The notes under the pieces: model-generated
Databases searched by the model: none
Told to the model about the DNA's origin: nothing
The model's input: the letters and a program-made list of their open reading frames with translations, nothing else
Shown here: one piece after another, positions 31,939 through 44,707 of the stretch
Layout: every line of letters starts with the position of its first letter
Numbering within the stretch: the stretch's first letter is position 1
Assembly (NCBI GenBank): GCA_033239125.1
Contig: BSWB01000008.1
Coordinates: 12,368,001 to 12,432,000 of the forward strand
Direction: 5' to 3'
Origin: Fagopyrum homotropicum
Taxonomy: Eukaryota > Streptophyta > Magnoliopsida > Caryophyllales > Polygonaceae
DNA length: 64,000 bases
Translations under genes and position numbers: made by a program

Positions 31939-34900
31939 TCACCCGCGGGCATCGCTTTTCAACAAATGAGTAATCGAAGGTGGAGGTTGGTGCAAAACAA
32001 AATAACCTAGGGGGTAATTTGAAGCAAATGGAGCCAAATAATTGGCTGCAAAATTAGCTTCGCGAAAGATATGACGGATTTGGACATGCCAATTCTTACG
32101 AAGGAAGCCTTGGCATTTTGATACCACACTGAAGAGTGGGTGGGATTGTGATAGAGATCGGTTGACAAGTCTGATGACTAATTCAGAGTCCATCTCGATG
32201 TAGATAACGGTAACCATTCTCTCAAGCAAGATGTAAACCCATGCATAGGCCCCAACTTCGTCATATGAACGGTGGATGAACCAATATTCATAACGAAACC
32301 GCAAACCCATTGCCCGTGAGAGTCCCTGCAGATGCCTCCAGCTGAAGCGTTAACAAAACTGTTGCATACCGAGCCGTCTGTGTTAAGCTTGATCCAACCC
32401 TCGGGAGGAGCATGCCAACAAATATTGGTAGGATTCTTCAATGTACGAGGACTTACAGTCCGATAACAAACCCATGTCTCCCCAATGCTCTTAGTGTATG
32501 TAGCAATAATTGCCACACGGTTCGGGGGGGGGGGGGGTGAACGTTCTTGAAAATAGATTCGTTGTGCCACTTCCAACACCACCACAGGGTCACAGAGAAA
32601 TTGCGGTTCCATGGCAGGTTATCAGTGATGCAGTCATTTCTGTTCAGATTGGTGATAAGCCAGTGATTTAAATCGGTAGTATAGAAATCCCCAGTGAACT
32701 CATCGGTGATAAGGTGGCTCCATAAGAGCTTGGCAATGGAGCAGTCCCTAAAGAGGTTCAACAAAGACTCGGGAATGCCCTCGTAGCGGTGATAGCTATC
32801 ATCTTGAGCTAGGTGGCGGCGGAATCGTTCTGCATTGGTGAGTAACCTGTTGTGTGCAACAGCCCAATGGAAAGATCTCAGTCTTTTAGGAATATCGAGT
32901 TTCCAAATAGTTTTGAAAATAGGATCGATGATGGTCGTTTGCATGTTTTTCATAGCGAGAGCATGAGAGGCAGTTTTGGTTGAGTACATGCCATTAGACG
33001 AATGAATCCAAGCGACGCAGTCTTGCAGCATGAGAGGATTATCTAGAGAAATTCTAGCAATCAAAATAAGTGTGTTGGCCGGAAGGTAGGAGGCAAAATC
33101 ATCCCATTGCCAACCGGCCCCGTCAGCCCAATTCGCTAATGTTGTCAGACAGAAAGCCACCACTAGGAAGAAAATCAACCATGGAATCAACGTCCTATCG
33201 CTGCACCAGATGTATGTCTAGAATCTTGTGTTCGACCCATTAAAAACAACCTATCTCAGCCCGAGCCGAAGTACGTTCTCCTTGGCCCAAACAATGCCCT
33301 TAAGGATATAGGACCCTCTTCTGCTTGACCCACAATCCATGATTTCTCCGATAGAGTTCAAGTGATATTTGATGGCCACTAGATCCGCCCATGGGGACTC
33401 AAAACGGTGCAATAACCTCCACACAAGTTTCCTCAATGCGACCGTGTTGGCATCCGCCGAAGTGCGAATACCCAATCCCCAAAGGTCCAAAGGCCTACAA
33501 ATATCTTTCCAGGAGAGTAGATAGATGTTGCGCTTTTCATTCGTGTCATTCCACAGAAATGTTCGGAAAACTCGATCGAGTTCGTTACAGGTTTGTACGG
33601 GGAGTTTTACCAACCGCATAATGTATGTCGGGAACGAGCAGAGGACTGACTTGACTAGAGTCAGTCGGCCAACAAAGATGAGGTATCTGCCCTTCCACGA
33701 CAAGAGTCTGCTCTTGGTTTTTACAACAAGGAACTGGAAATCGCCATGCGTCAGTCTAGAATGCAAGATCGGGAAACTCAGGAATTTGCCGAACTCAAAA
33801 ACCAAAGGCAGACCAATAACTGAGTGAATAGCGTTCCTAAGGTTTTTTGCACACTAGGAGAAACCATGATCTGTGATTTCATGTGACTGATCTTAAGCCT
33901 ATAGGAGGAGCAGAACTCATGTAGGCAATTTATTAAGACAAGAGTATTCTCTACGGAAGCCTCGTCAAATAATACAATATTATTGGAAAAGAACACATGA
34001 GAGAATCCTGGACAGACACGCATAATCTGAACCGGTTTCATACTGCCAATATCAACGATATTTTGAATAGCTTTCCCGAGTCGTTCGAGACAAAGAACGA
34101 AGATGTAGGGAGAGAGAGGATCCCCTTGTCTCACCCCACGAGTTGGTTTGAAATAGTTAGACATCTCCCCGTTCCAAATAATAGACATAGATTGGGATCT
34201 TATGCAAGTCGAAATCCAATTCCTCAAAGAGGAGGGGAAACCGGAAAGAGTGCACGTTTCGTCAATAAAATCCCAATTCAGCCTATCGTATGCTTTCTCA
34301 AGATCTATTTTAATTTCCATCCATTTCTTTCCGGTCTTTTTCCTAGTAATGGAGTGAATCAGTTCTTGAATGATAACCACGTTGTCCGCGATCATCCTAC
34401 CGGGAATGAAGCTGCTTAGGTAGGGACTAACGAGCAAATTCATGACAGGTTGCAAACATGAAACCAACAGCCTCGAGATCAGCTTATAATAGACGTTGCA
34501 AAATCCGATTGGTCTGAACTTGGACATGTGATCCAGGCTATTACTTTTGGGTATGAGGACAATGAGCGTGTCATTCGAACCTTATGGCAGAATCCCAGTA
34601 ATGAAGAAATGCCTGACAAAGTTCATAATATCGGCACCGATCAGATCCCACGATTATTGAAAGAAAATTGCACTGAAACCATCCTTGCTCAGGGCTTTCA
34701 GTGGGGACATATCAAAGAGGAAGCTTTTGATTTCAAGATCGGAGAAAGGACTAGTAAGCTAATTAGCGCTCTCTTGGACCAAATGAGGAAAGTTAGAGAA
34801 AAACATACCGTTAAAAGTAGTTTTTGTGTCGTTGGAGAAGAGATCTTGAAAGTACTTTAATGCGTTTTCCTTAAGTTGATTATGATCAGAAATCTACAGC

Positions 34901-36044
34901 CCTTCATCGTTTTTAATGCAATCAACTCTATTTTGTCTTCGCCGAATCATCGTGCTGATATGGAAGAAGGACGTATTTCTATCACCCTCAGCGATGTATT
35001 TGTCCTTGGATTTTTGGAGCCACAATAGTTCTTCATGATCTAGGATCGGTCCAGTTCCAATTGAAGGTCCGTGTGGAGATCGATCATGCCTTACGAGAGA
35101 TAATATTCCAGCTCCTTCTGAACAACAGTTAGTCGGTCAAAAAAAGCTCGCTTTTTGATATCGATTCTCCCAAAGGAAGTTTCATTCCATCTGAGAAGTC
35201 TATTCTTAAGGATCAAAAGTGCACTGCGTATACCATTATTACCAAAAACCAACCAACAACACCCCACGACATTTAGGAAATCGGGATGGAGGACCCAGGC
35301 TACCTCAAAACGAAAGGGCGTCCGAGACTTGTCAATTTTCCTAATCGGATGGAACTGAAGTAGGAGGGGATTATGATCGGAAGAGAGTGCCGGCAGGTGT
35401 CTGATAGACGCTTCAGACTAGCTAGCTCTAGCAATTTCATTCATAAAGACCCTGTCGAGACGCTTGGAGATTCCGAGAATATTCGTAGGGCCCCTATTCC
35501 AAGTGAAAGATGGACCACTGAAGCACATGTCCACCATTTGGGCATCCTCCACCCATTGAAGGAAAATGTTGGAGTTAGGAGAAAGGTAAGAAGACGATCC
35601 CCCAACGTCGTTGAAGTTAAGGACATAATTGAAGTCGCCGCCCACCACGACTGGTCCGGAACAACCAAGGATTGTAGCCAGAAGATTCTTCCAACCCTCG
35701 GCACGTCTACGAGGGGTAGGAGGGTTATAAACAGCAAAGAGGTTGAGAGTAATGTTATCCACTTTAACTAACGCATGGATATAGTTCGTATCTTTCGCCT
35801 TTACTGTAATACTGTGCGACGCGGAATTCCACAGCATCTAAATACCACCTTCAAAACCCGAGGCTTCGACTCTAACGTAGTTTGTATACTTCGATATGAG
35901 ACATACATTCTCGGCTTTATCTCCTGAAAGCTTGGTTTCAAAAAGAAATAATAAATCAACTTGATGATGGTTGATCATGTAATTCAGGGCCTTGCGTAAC
36001 CGTTTGTTACCCGCACCCTTACAATTCCATAAAAGTGTATTCAT
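31939..36044 (-). pseudogene. LINE ORF2: endonuclease, RT, zf-RVT, RNase H
   Basis: Endonuclease starts at 36044 (MNTLLWNCKGAGN, LFETKLSG) and, after a shift, has GGDFNYVLNFNDVGG and SKRLDRVFMN. About 34528-35417 is decayed linker with no open frame. RT is open at 34527-33778: FRPIGFCNVYYKLISR, SFIPGRMIADNVV, IKIDLEKAYDRLNWDF, GVRQGDPLSPYIF. The catalytic FADD box reads FSNN (FFSNNIVLF), so both Asp are lost. Zf-RVT (WKLDIPKRLRSFHWAVAHNRL) lies at 33190-32453. RNase H is at 32612-31939 in two frames (LNTDGSV, MDSELV, REANFAANYLA). A G14 run near 32524-32537 marks one frame break. Confidence 0.85.
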
Positions 36045-38077
36045 TTGGAACCGTCGGTGTCGGCGGACCCTGGTGGCAACTGAGTTTCTGCAGAAATGGA
36101 AGCTTCGCCCATGGAGACATCCTAGCAGGTAGAAGGCGGTATGTGTGAGGTGAGGTTATGAGTTGAGGGATCAATTTCCATGTCGGATGGATAAAGGGGC
36201 ACATTATGAGATTGCGAGAGAGGGTGAGTGGTTTCCGAAATTGTAGGAAGCGAAGGGGGAATTAGGGTTGGGACGTTTTGGGATGACGAGGAGATAGGAT
36301 TGGTGGGTCCACACGATGTAGTAATTTGGCCAATGGGCTTGGGGCCCATAGGAAGGTTGGGGGGATGACATCGGTTTTTGGGCCAACCGTATTGGCTCAT
36401 TTGGGATCTTTTTGGAGGGTACTAGCGTTGGTTCCTGATGTGGCGGTTACGTGTTTAGCAGTAGGTGGGAGAATAACATTACTGCTCTAAATTGTGGGTA
36501 TAATGATAGGTGCATTTACATCCACCGTAACGGTTGACCCGAAATGGCCGAATGTTGACCGTCATTGCCGCCGTTTACGAGGACTTGAAACGCGTTCGCC
36601 GTAGAAGACGCTTGCCCGGCGGTCGACTTATTGGTGATGCTCTTGTCATGGTTTCTTGGTCTCCTGACCACTGTCATCCAGGGCCCAAGATAAGATTCTC
36701 CGGAGGACATAGGAGGGTGACCGATATTGGGTTCACTAATGGGTTCCTGACTAGTAGTTTGAGTGTTTGTTGATGTGGTGGCATCTTTTGGGTTGGTGTC
36801 GATGACAGTAAATAGTTAAGGTTTAGGGCAACGTTCTACTCCATGACCATAGAGCCCACAACGAAGGCAAATGGAGTTTAGACCTTCGTATTCAACATGA
36901 ACTCTCGAATCTCCAATGCGTATGATGCCGATAAGGGGTCTACGACTTCGACTTCGATGCATACACGTGTGAATTTTCCTCTCGTTGGATAAAGGGTGTT
37001 TAGGTCTACTTTCAAGGGTGTTCTCAGTGCCGAAGCAAGTCCGTAAAGGACTCCCTCGTCGTATAGTTGCATGGGGAGATCCGACAATCTGGCCCATGCG
37101 AATATTGAACACAGGGGATCATTATAAGGATTAAAGTCAGCCGAACATGGTCTTACAGTAATGTAATGACCAAATTTTCCCAAGGACCATCACTGAGTGC
37201 TCTTAGGAAATCATCTTCTTTGTCGAAACGCACGGCGTAAAACCCATTCGGGAGGTCGAGTATTGTCATCATGCTTTCCGGATGCCACAGCTGATATAGT
37301 CTGTGTTCCAAGATCCTGAATGATACATTCCTGCCAAGGACCTTGATGATAACAACTCTTTTCCATTTTTTTGAACGTTGTTGGACCACATCTTAATCGA
37401 TCTCGGCCACTACAAGGCTTCGCACTCCCTCAGGGAAGGAGATGCTCATCTTCCTTGATTCTATAAGTAAGTCGCAACATAATGGTGCAACATTTGGTTT
37501 AACTTCACCGACTGCCGCAACATATGATATCGTATGGTTTATCGGGTGGTATAGGGTGAGGGGAAGGAGGCATGTGTAATAGCTAGGATTTTCGAATTCT
37601 AATTAATGTTGATTAACTTAATCATTGATAGCAATTGCCATATAACTCGCGAAGATTTCGCAAGTGATGAGTAAGAGTCCCACCGTTATGTTCCTGGCGT
37701 AATTTTGGGCGTTTGGGAAAATTTTTACTTTTTCCCCCGGGTAATTATTTTTACCCTCCGGTGTTATTTGGAGCATTTGGGAGCTCCAATTAATAAAAAT
37801 GCAGTTGAGAGAAATGATCAGGACATCGGATATGTCCTAGATATGAAATAACATGGAGAGGCAAAACGGCCAAAAGAGTCGCTATTTCGTTTCTTAACGG
37901 CTAAGAAAGACGGATTAGGAATACACGTTTTCCGAGACAGTTGTGTAATAATTATCCCTACAATATTTCAGATTTAACGTTCCAATCTCGAGAAGTTTGG
38001 AGAAAGAGGTTCGACCCGCCTTTGGATCGGTTAAAGGATAATTATCGACTTTACTAAAGGATAATTATCGTCTTCAC

Positions 38078-38086
38078 TATAAATAG
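38078..38086 (+). promoter_or_regulatory. TATA box, LTR B
   Basis: TATAAATAG lies 504 bp into the LTR. The 3' LTR copy is at 45211-45219. Confidence 0.55.
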
Positions 38087-38866
38087 CGGAAAATCCTTTA
38101 TTAATTCATTTCCTTTCACGTTTCCTCGTAAAAGCTCTGATTTCTTTCAACTTCAAACTCAGATCTACTCTCCGTTTCTAATCCGATTTCAATTCCGTTT
38201 GAGTTTTTGGATTCCTCTCTTCATTCTCTTCATATCGGTACCGAGTTTCTGCATTTCCGAGTATATGGAGGGCTGGTCGAGCATATATGTCACCAGGACG
38301 GTTCCGTCGCTCAGATTCCGGTGAATTTGATGTTGTCCATGCGTAGCCTGCGTCGTTGTGATTCCGAATCTTCTTTCAGATCGTCAATCGGGTTAGTAAC
38401 GAATAAGTTCCGTACTGCGATTTGGCCTAAATTGACTTTAGGCTTGTCAAATAGGACAATTAGAAATTCCATTATGGTCGTTATATTATTCTGGTGATTA
38501 TGGGTTCTTTGTTTGATGAAATCTGATGACATGTGGGTTTAGAAATTGCCTGCGGACAAAACGTTATTCTGGCGAAATCTAATTAATTAATTAAAGGTTA
38601 ATTAATTAAATTAGGATTAAAATTGAGATTGAGGAATGTTGATTAGATACTACCTTGAGATTTGAGGAATTGTGAGTTATGCTGAAATATTGAGGTTTAG
38701 TTGGTTGTGAGGCTCATAGATTGAGTATGATCCTTATGGATCCCTTTGGGTCTAGGTGTGACCCCTTTGATGAATAGAGGTTGATATATCTCTTTATGCC
38801 TTGTTATTAGGCAGTGTCCCTCTCAGGATTGGAGGTTGATCGTGGTTGTGATTGTACGATGTTGAG

Positions 38867-39367
38867 GTAAGTCCGTAGGACTTACTTAGCTACCATCCCT
38901 ATATTGGGTGTTTGCATGAGTGGTGTGTGCTTTATATGTTTGCTATGATAGCATGAGTTGTCGTTTTTATCGACCTATGTTCTATTGACTGCCCCACTGC
39001 GTGGCTGTGATAACCTTTCCCTTTCATCCCGCCGTGGAGTCTGGGAGGTTCTCTGATGTCAGGCCACACTGGTTTACAGGAAGGGCGCAATCTACTCCCA
39101 TAGGGTACACGGATTGTGTGACCGATACTCGTACAGCTGGACATTGTACTCAGAGGCGGGGATGTATCGGTCCTCGTGTCACATACTTTCATCTATCTAT
39201 ATATATACGGTTTTTGACTGAACGGTTATTATATAAAGATAATAAATGGGTAAATGTGTGATAGCATGCTGATGTGTTTATCTTTCATGATTGTGCTTGT
39301 GCTTATGCATTACCTCATATACGTATGGTTAGCTAACGGTTTCATACCGTGTTGTAGATGTTTACAG
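38867..39367 (+). other. predicted LTR intron, element B 5' LTR
   Basis: The donor GAG|GTAAGTCC forms one arm of the perfect stem GTAAGTCC-GTA-GGACTTAC. A branch-like TTAGCTAACGG lies near 39330 and the acceptor is TTTACAG|GTTAG. The length is 501 bp, about 760 bp after the expected start of transcription. Confidence 0.55.
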
Positions 39368-39623
39368 GTTAGGCGCTACTGGGTGATCTGGCAGGGTGAC
39401 AGGCCGAGGACTCTCGTACATTAGGTGGTTGGTTTGGGGTTGTTGTGGTTCCCCTCTGCGTGAGGATGATCTTTTGTACCTCCTGTGTGAGGATGTCATT
39501 TTATATACTCGGCTATGTTGTTGTTTACTTTCGGTCGTACAGTTTATACTGTTTTATGTATTTGTTTTATATCTGTCAGTGCCATGTTTTAAGGTCCAGT
39601 GAACTTGTTGTCAGGCTAGGGTC

Positions 39624-39679
39624 AGGATCCATTGTGAGATCCTAGCCCAATGTGACATCCCGAGTCCCGCGGATTCGGG
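39624..39679. promoter_or_regulatory. two terminal hairpins of LTR B
   Basis: Hairpin 1 is AGGATC-CATTGTGA-GATCCT (39624-39643). Hairpin 2 is CCCGAGTCC-CGC-GGATTCGGG (39659-39679). The primer site starts 13 bases further on. Confidence 0.6.
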
Positions 39680-39691
39680 GTGTTACAAAGT

Positions 39692-39704
39692 TGGTATCAG
39701 AGCC
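39692..39704 (+). promoter_or_regulatory. primer-binding site, element B
   Basis: TGGTATCAGAGCC lies four bases after the LTR end and is complementary to the 3' end of initiator-Met tRNA. Confidence 0.85.
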
Positions 39705-40344
39705 CAGGTTGACAACAATGGCACTTGCTACTTGCAATGAGGTTTGATAGGTAAAATAAACAGAGCCCACATGGGATCTGACGATTTCAAAGGTTTTGGT
39801 TTTAAGTGTGGTTTTGGGATAGAATGTACGAGAAGTCGTCACCTCTGCCATGGATCTGTACAGCGTAGATATGTATATATATCTGTGTGTACTATGGATT
39901 ATGTGGATTTATTATATACATATCGATACCTATGGCATATATATAGCCTTATAAGATTAGGTGCGTATATCCTACAGATGACTCGGACTAGAGTAGTATC
40001 TGTAGTGGGATGAGGTAGGGGTACACCCCCCCTCTTCCTCTAGTGGTGATAAGTTAGGGACCAGTTTCCGCTGTTGTTTCGCCTATGGAAGAGAACGAGT
40101 TTGAAGAGGCTGATCGTGTCTCCATGAGTAGATCAGAGTTTCAAGAGTATATGTAGCAAGTATATGAGGCGGTGATAACGGGTAGACCTACACCGGATTT
40201 ACCAACATCTGTGAGATCAACTGAATCTTTTGGTTCCGGAAAGAAGCAATGGACTGAATCAGTTACTGGAGAAGCAAAGATGATGAATGGGGAACCAAGT
40301 CCGATATTAGGACAATCTAGTGATCCTTTGGCCATGAAGATGAC

Positions 40345-40920
40345 TAGCAATGAACTACAGTGTTTTAATTGCGTGGAAGTTGGGACACTGGTGAGCTGTG
40401 TGCCCAAAAACGCCCATCATAAGGTTTACGTGTGGTAAAGCAGGGCATAGAGCGAAGTTTTGTCGACAAGGCAAGGCATTGTCTTTACAGGTTCCCTTCA
40501 AGAGTGAGATCATTCCAGGTGGATGACGAAGGTTGAGTTACCTTCAGTTGCACAGGTTGCAAGGATGGGATGATTATGTTTTAGTTGTGGCTATCCAGAT
40601 CATTTGCGTTCTGTGTGCCCTTTGGCACTGATAGCTTGTTTCACTTGTGGTGAGCTAGGCCATCTGGCCCTTTCTGTCAACACGGTGGTGTTTCTTCCCA
40701 GCAAGACCTTCCTCTTTCCGGTGCAGAAAGAGTGGAAGTGGAGGCTATAGTAATTACCTCAGTGATACTTGACGAGCATGGATCTGACATTGAGTGATGA
40801 TATGTAGTGGAGCTACATGAGTTAGCTGTTACAGGTACCATTCTCGTTAATGGTTTACCTAGTGGAGTTTTGTTTGTTATGAGTGCTATGCACTTCTTTT
40901 CTTTCGATGCATGCGTTAAT
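40345..40920 (+). pseudogene. element B gag knuckles and protease, broken
   Basis: Several degenerate CCHC knuckles are readable across frames: CFNCVEVG near 40360, CGKAGHRAKFC near 40432, CFSCGYPDHLRSVC near 40577 and CFTCGELGHLA near 40638. A protease remnant follows near 40830 (GTILVNGLPSGVLFVMSAMHFF). The active-site DSGA reads VMSA, so the catalytic Asp is missing. In-frame stops separate all pieces. Capsid text upstream could not be followed with confidence. Confidence 0.65.
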
Positions 40921-41399
40921 GGTTGATCTTTGATATATAGTAGAAGGTGGACTTTCCTTTACAGGATTACCAGTTAGGGGTCTGAGGTACCCACGAGATA
41001 TGTGTTTGTTCCCTTATTTCGGGACTTGTGTATGGCTTGTAGACTTCTTTGTCATGCCGTAGGTGCATGAGGAAGCCATTATGTGTATGGATTGGATGAT
41101 TAGATATCATGTGGTGTTAGATATTAATAGTAAGGCTATTATAGTCTTTACTGAGATGGTAATTAGAGGTCTTCTAAGGTTAAGACCTTTAAAGAGACGG
41201 GTTTGTCATCAGGACTGTACGAGCAGCGAGCTGGTAGCACAGGGATGTGACGTCTTCTAGTGTTATACCATGAAGGAGCGAGATAGTCCAACATTGGAAG
41301 GTATTCCAGTTGTTTATGAGTTTATAGACATGTTACTGAACCGTCTAGTTGCCACCTCAGCGGAGTGTAGACATTGTTATCGAGTTGAAGTATGATACA

Positions 41400-44070
41400 A
41401 GATTGAATGGGAAAGCCACACTATATGGTGCTTGTTGAGATATTGTATTGATAACTTGAAAAGTTGACAGAAACGGGCTTCTTTTACCCTAGTACGTTCC
41501 ATGTTCCGTATTGACGACCTGATGAGTTAAGCTTCAAGAAGCAATTTGTGTTTTCAAGATTCCTTTGTGCTCAAGATATCCCTAGTCATGGATGAGAGAG
41601 CAATATGTGTATGAGATAACATCCCATACCCGTTATGGACACTACGAGTTTGTAGTGATGTCATTTGGGTTGACGAATGTTTTAGTAGTTTTTATGGAGT
41701 TGATGAAAAGTATCTTCATCGACTTCCTTGATTATTTGGTGGTGGACTTCATTGATGACATATCGGTATACTCTCATAGTAGAGAATAGTAGACCGATCA
41801 TCTGAGGACCGTTTTACAGATTTCGAGAGATAGAGGGTTGTATGCTACGCTCTCTAAGTGTAAGTTGAGATGCCAGTGGTAGCCTTTTTAGGCCATGTTG
41901 TCTCCACCAGTGGGATCATGGTTGACCTGGCGAGAATTAAGTATGTTGTAACATGGGAGATACTAATGAACATTAAGGAATACGTAGTTTTCTCGGCTCA
42001 GCCGATTGCTACCAATGCTTTGACGAAGGATTTTATATGATTACGTATTCATTTGCGAGTCTTTTGAGAAGACCACCATAACTACGTGATGAGAGCAGTG
42101 TGTCTAAGTTCTGAAGAGTTGAGGAGGCATTTGACCTCTCCTTCCATTCTGTTTTAGTGAGGAGATTTTTGGGATCCCGTGATTTACGGTGATACATCCC
42201 AGCTAAGTTTGAGATGTGTATTACTACAAAGGAGTAGGGTTATTGATATGTGTGTTTACAGTTGAGAACGTATGATGAGAACTACTCGACTCATGATTTA
42301 GAGTTAATAGTGGTAGTTCAAGCCTTTAAATTTTGAAGACCGTACCGGTGTGATCTTCATATCAGATTTCTATAGATCATAGACATCTGAAGTATATTTT
42401 ATGCAACAAGGGTTGAATAACCGCCAGTATTAAGAGCTTAAGTTGATCAAGACTTTGACTTGAAGATTCCATATCATTCAGAGAAGTTGAATGTTGTCTC
42501 CGATAACTTGAATGGAAAGACGCTCCAAGAGAAGATGATTGTGAGACTGATAGTTCAACCTCAGCTTCAGAGAGATCTAGCTTGGCTAGAGTTGGACAAT
42601 CAATTCCTTGATGAGGATACCTAGTTATACCTCAAAGGTTCTACCTGGTCTGTTGGATGAGGTCCGACAGAAGCAGGACACCTGCCCGGCCTTGACAAGG
42701 TTTAGAGAAAGGATGTCTCGTACTGAGGCACCATAGTTCTCCATGGGAGTAGATGGACTGATGAAGAGTCATGACCGCTTTTGTGTTCCTGCTGATGCAG
42801 ATGGAGACAGAATATTACGTATACCCATTGTACGCCTTATTCTGTACATTCAGGTACGAGTAAGATGTACCACGAGATGAGACGATTATATTGTATGAAA
42901 CCGATATAACTAGATTTGTGATACAGTCTGTGACCTGTTAGCAGGTCCAGATAGAGTATTTCCGATCTAGAGATAAGTCCCACCCACTACCAGTACAGTA
43001 GTAGAATCTGGGAGGACATCTCTATGGACTTTTTTTTATGGGATTGTGACCTAGTAGAAGATTTATGTTATCTGGATTGTTGGTAACAAATTAATGAAAC
43101 CGGCACGTTTCATTTCTATCAGATGGACGTGGCTAGTGAATGAATTGGCTTAGGAGTACACTAGACAGATAGTGAGACTCCATGGTATACCGAGAACGAT
43201 CATTTCTGATCGAGATGAATGTTTTTTACTTTGAGATTTTAGGCAGCAGATTCAGACTGCTTTGGGGACGAGTCTGTACCTCATGAGTACACTTCACCCC
43301 CTAACAGATGGTCAGTTAGAGAGGATCATCTAGATCTTAAAGATCTATTATAAGTTGTAAGTTGAATGGAAAACGTGGAGGGTTATATTACCTTCCATTA
43401 ATGAGTTTATTATATAACAATGAAGGGCGTGCATCTTTTTGGGATGACCCTATGAGTCAATATATAGACATAGATGTCGTATATCCTTATGCTAGAAGTG
43501 ATCTAGCAGTAGTAGTGGAATAACACCTGATCAGATTCAGGATTTTATAGTTCAAGTAACGTTGATTGAGGAAGAATGCTGGTTGTACAGAGTCGTCAGA
43601 TATTATATGTAGACAAGAGGCGTTAACCTCTAAAGTTCAAGCGAGAGTTCATGTCCGGCTGTAAGTATCTCAGTTGTGAGACGTTAGACGTGTTAATATG
43701 GAAAGGGAACCGAGTTTCCAATATGATGGTTTATGTGAGATCGAACAGTACGGAGAAGGTAGCATGATGTTTATCTTTGCCTCTGAGATTAGAGGATATC
43801 CACCCAGTGTTTCATATGTCTCAACTGAGGAAGTATATACCAGACTCGAGACACCTTGTGAGTTACGATGATTTGATGGTTGAGTCCAACCACACTTTTG
43901 TTAAGCATTCGATTACATTCTTGGAATGAGATATGAAACGCTTGCATTTGAAAGACATGCCCATATTGAGGATATGATGGTCGAGATGAAGACCTGAAGA
44001 GGCTATGTGAGAGACTGAGGATAGTGTCCTGAGGAACTATCCAGAGTATATGTTAGAACATACCCATTTG
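41400..44070 (+). pseudogene. element B RT, RNase H, integrase and chromodomain-like end, broken
   Basis: The RT block is open at 41592-41789 (TRYGHYEFVVMSFGLTN, FLDYLVVDFIDDISVYSHSRE; the FIDD box is intact). RNase H text near 42262 reads RTYDENYSTHDLELIVVVQAFKFW. Integrase zinc-finger and core fragments appear at about 42780-43350. The C-terminal tail near 43800-44050 reads PCPVFHMSQLRKYIPD-like, KRLHLKDMPILRIWW-like and EEATWETEDS-like text interrupted by stops. Order and motifs fit a Tekay/Del chromovirus. Stops are so frequent that only short frames survive. Confidence 0.75.
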
Positions 44071-44204
44071 TGGGAGCATGAGTAGATCTTAGTGCTATCT
44101 TGATGAATGTTGTGCTTATGTGTTTATATGCCTTGATATGTTATTATATGCTAGTTGTGATGTGATTTATGATCTTAGTAGATCTTGATGTGCTAGTGTG
44201 ATGT

Positions 44205-44560
44205 ATGCTATAGCTGGAGATGATTACTTCCTCCACGTTATGATTATATTTATAGCTGGAGATGGTTCTTTCCTCCATGCTATTTGAGTGGGATTAGGAT
44301 TCAGCTGGAGATGGTTCTTTCCTCCATGCTACCTTGATGGACATAGTTTTAGTGGAGATGTGATTCCTCCATACGATATATATGATTATGGTTTGCTAGA
44401 GACGTATTTCCTCTATGCTTGTGATATGTTTGGGCTAGAGATGTGCTTCCTCTATGCCTTATGATGTGGTATAGCGAGAGACGTGATTCCTCTACGCCTT
44501 TGGGTAGCGTTATGGCCCTATTTCCTGAAGATGATGATTCCTCCATGTTTATACTTGAGG
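44205..44560. repeat. hairpin repeat array before 3' LTR of element B
   Basis: Eight or nine degenerate units of 40-50 bp contain (C)TGGAGATG, about 10 bases, then TTCCTCCATGC. Examples are at about 44214, 44262, 44303, 44351, 44396, 44433, 44477 and 44525. In diverged units both arms change together (CTAGAGA...CCTCTATG, CGAGAGA...CCTCTACG), keeping the potential stem. Confidence 0.75.
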
Positions 44561-44686
44561 TTATAGATTGTTATAGGTTATGATCTTTTGAACGGAAATG
44601 TGATACCTCCGATAGAAAGAGTGAGAGTTATACCTCGGCGTATGGGTCCGAGAGGATTTGGGAATTGTTCAAGTTTCGGGACGAAA

Positions 44687-44707
44687 CTTTTTTTTAGGGG
44701 TGTGTGA
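44687..44707 (+). promoter_or_regulatory. polypurine tract region, element B
   Basis: TTTTTAGGGGTGTGTGA lies between the conserved TTTCGGGACGAAACTT and the LTR start. The same pair of motifs precedes the 3' LTRs of A and D. Confidence 0.65.

Larger units (their letters stand above)
37575..39687 (+). repeat. 5' LTR of element B
   Basis: 2,113 bp. TATA box at 38078, splice-donor hairpin at 38867, acceptor at 39367, terminal hairpins at 39624-39679. Confidence 0.9.

Noticed and set aside
35155..35771. Plus-strand frames of 67 and 132 codons opposite the LINE endonuclease
   Set aside because: They are antisense shadows of LINE ORF2, whose endonuclease motifs are clear on the minus strand.
44349..44546. 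65-codon frame MEESSSSGNRAITLPKG on the minus strand
   Set aside because: It is the translation of the hairpin repeat array before the 3' LTR of element B.
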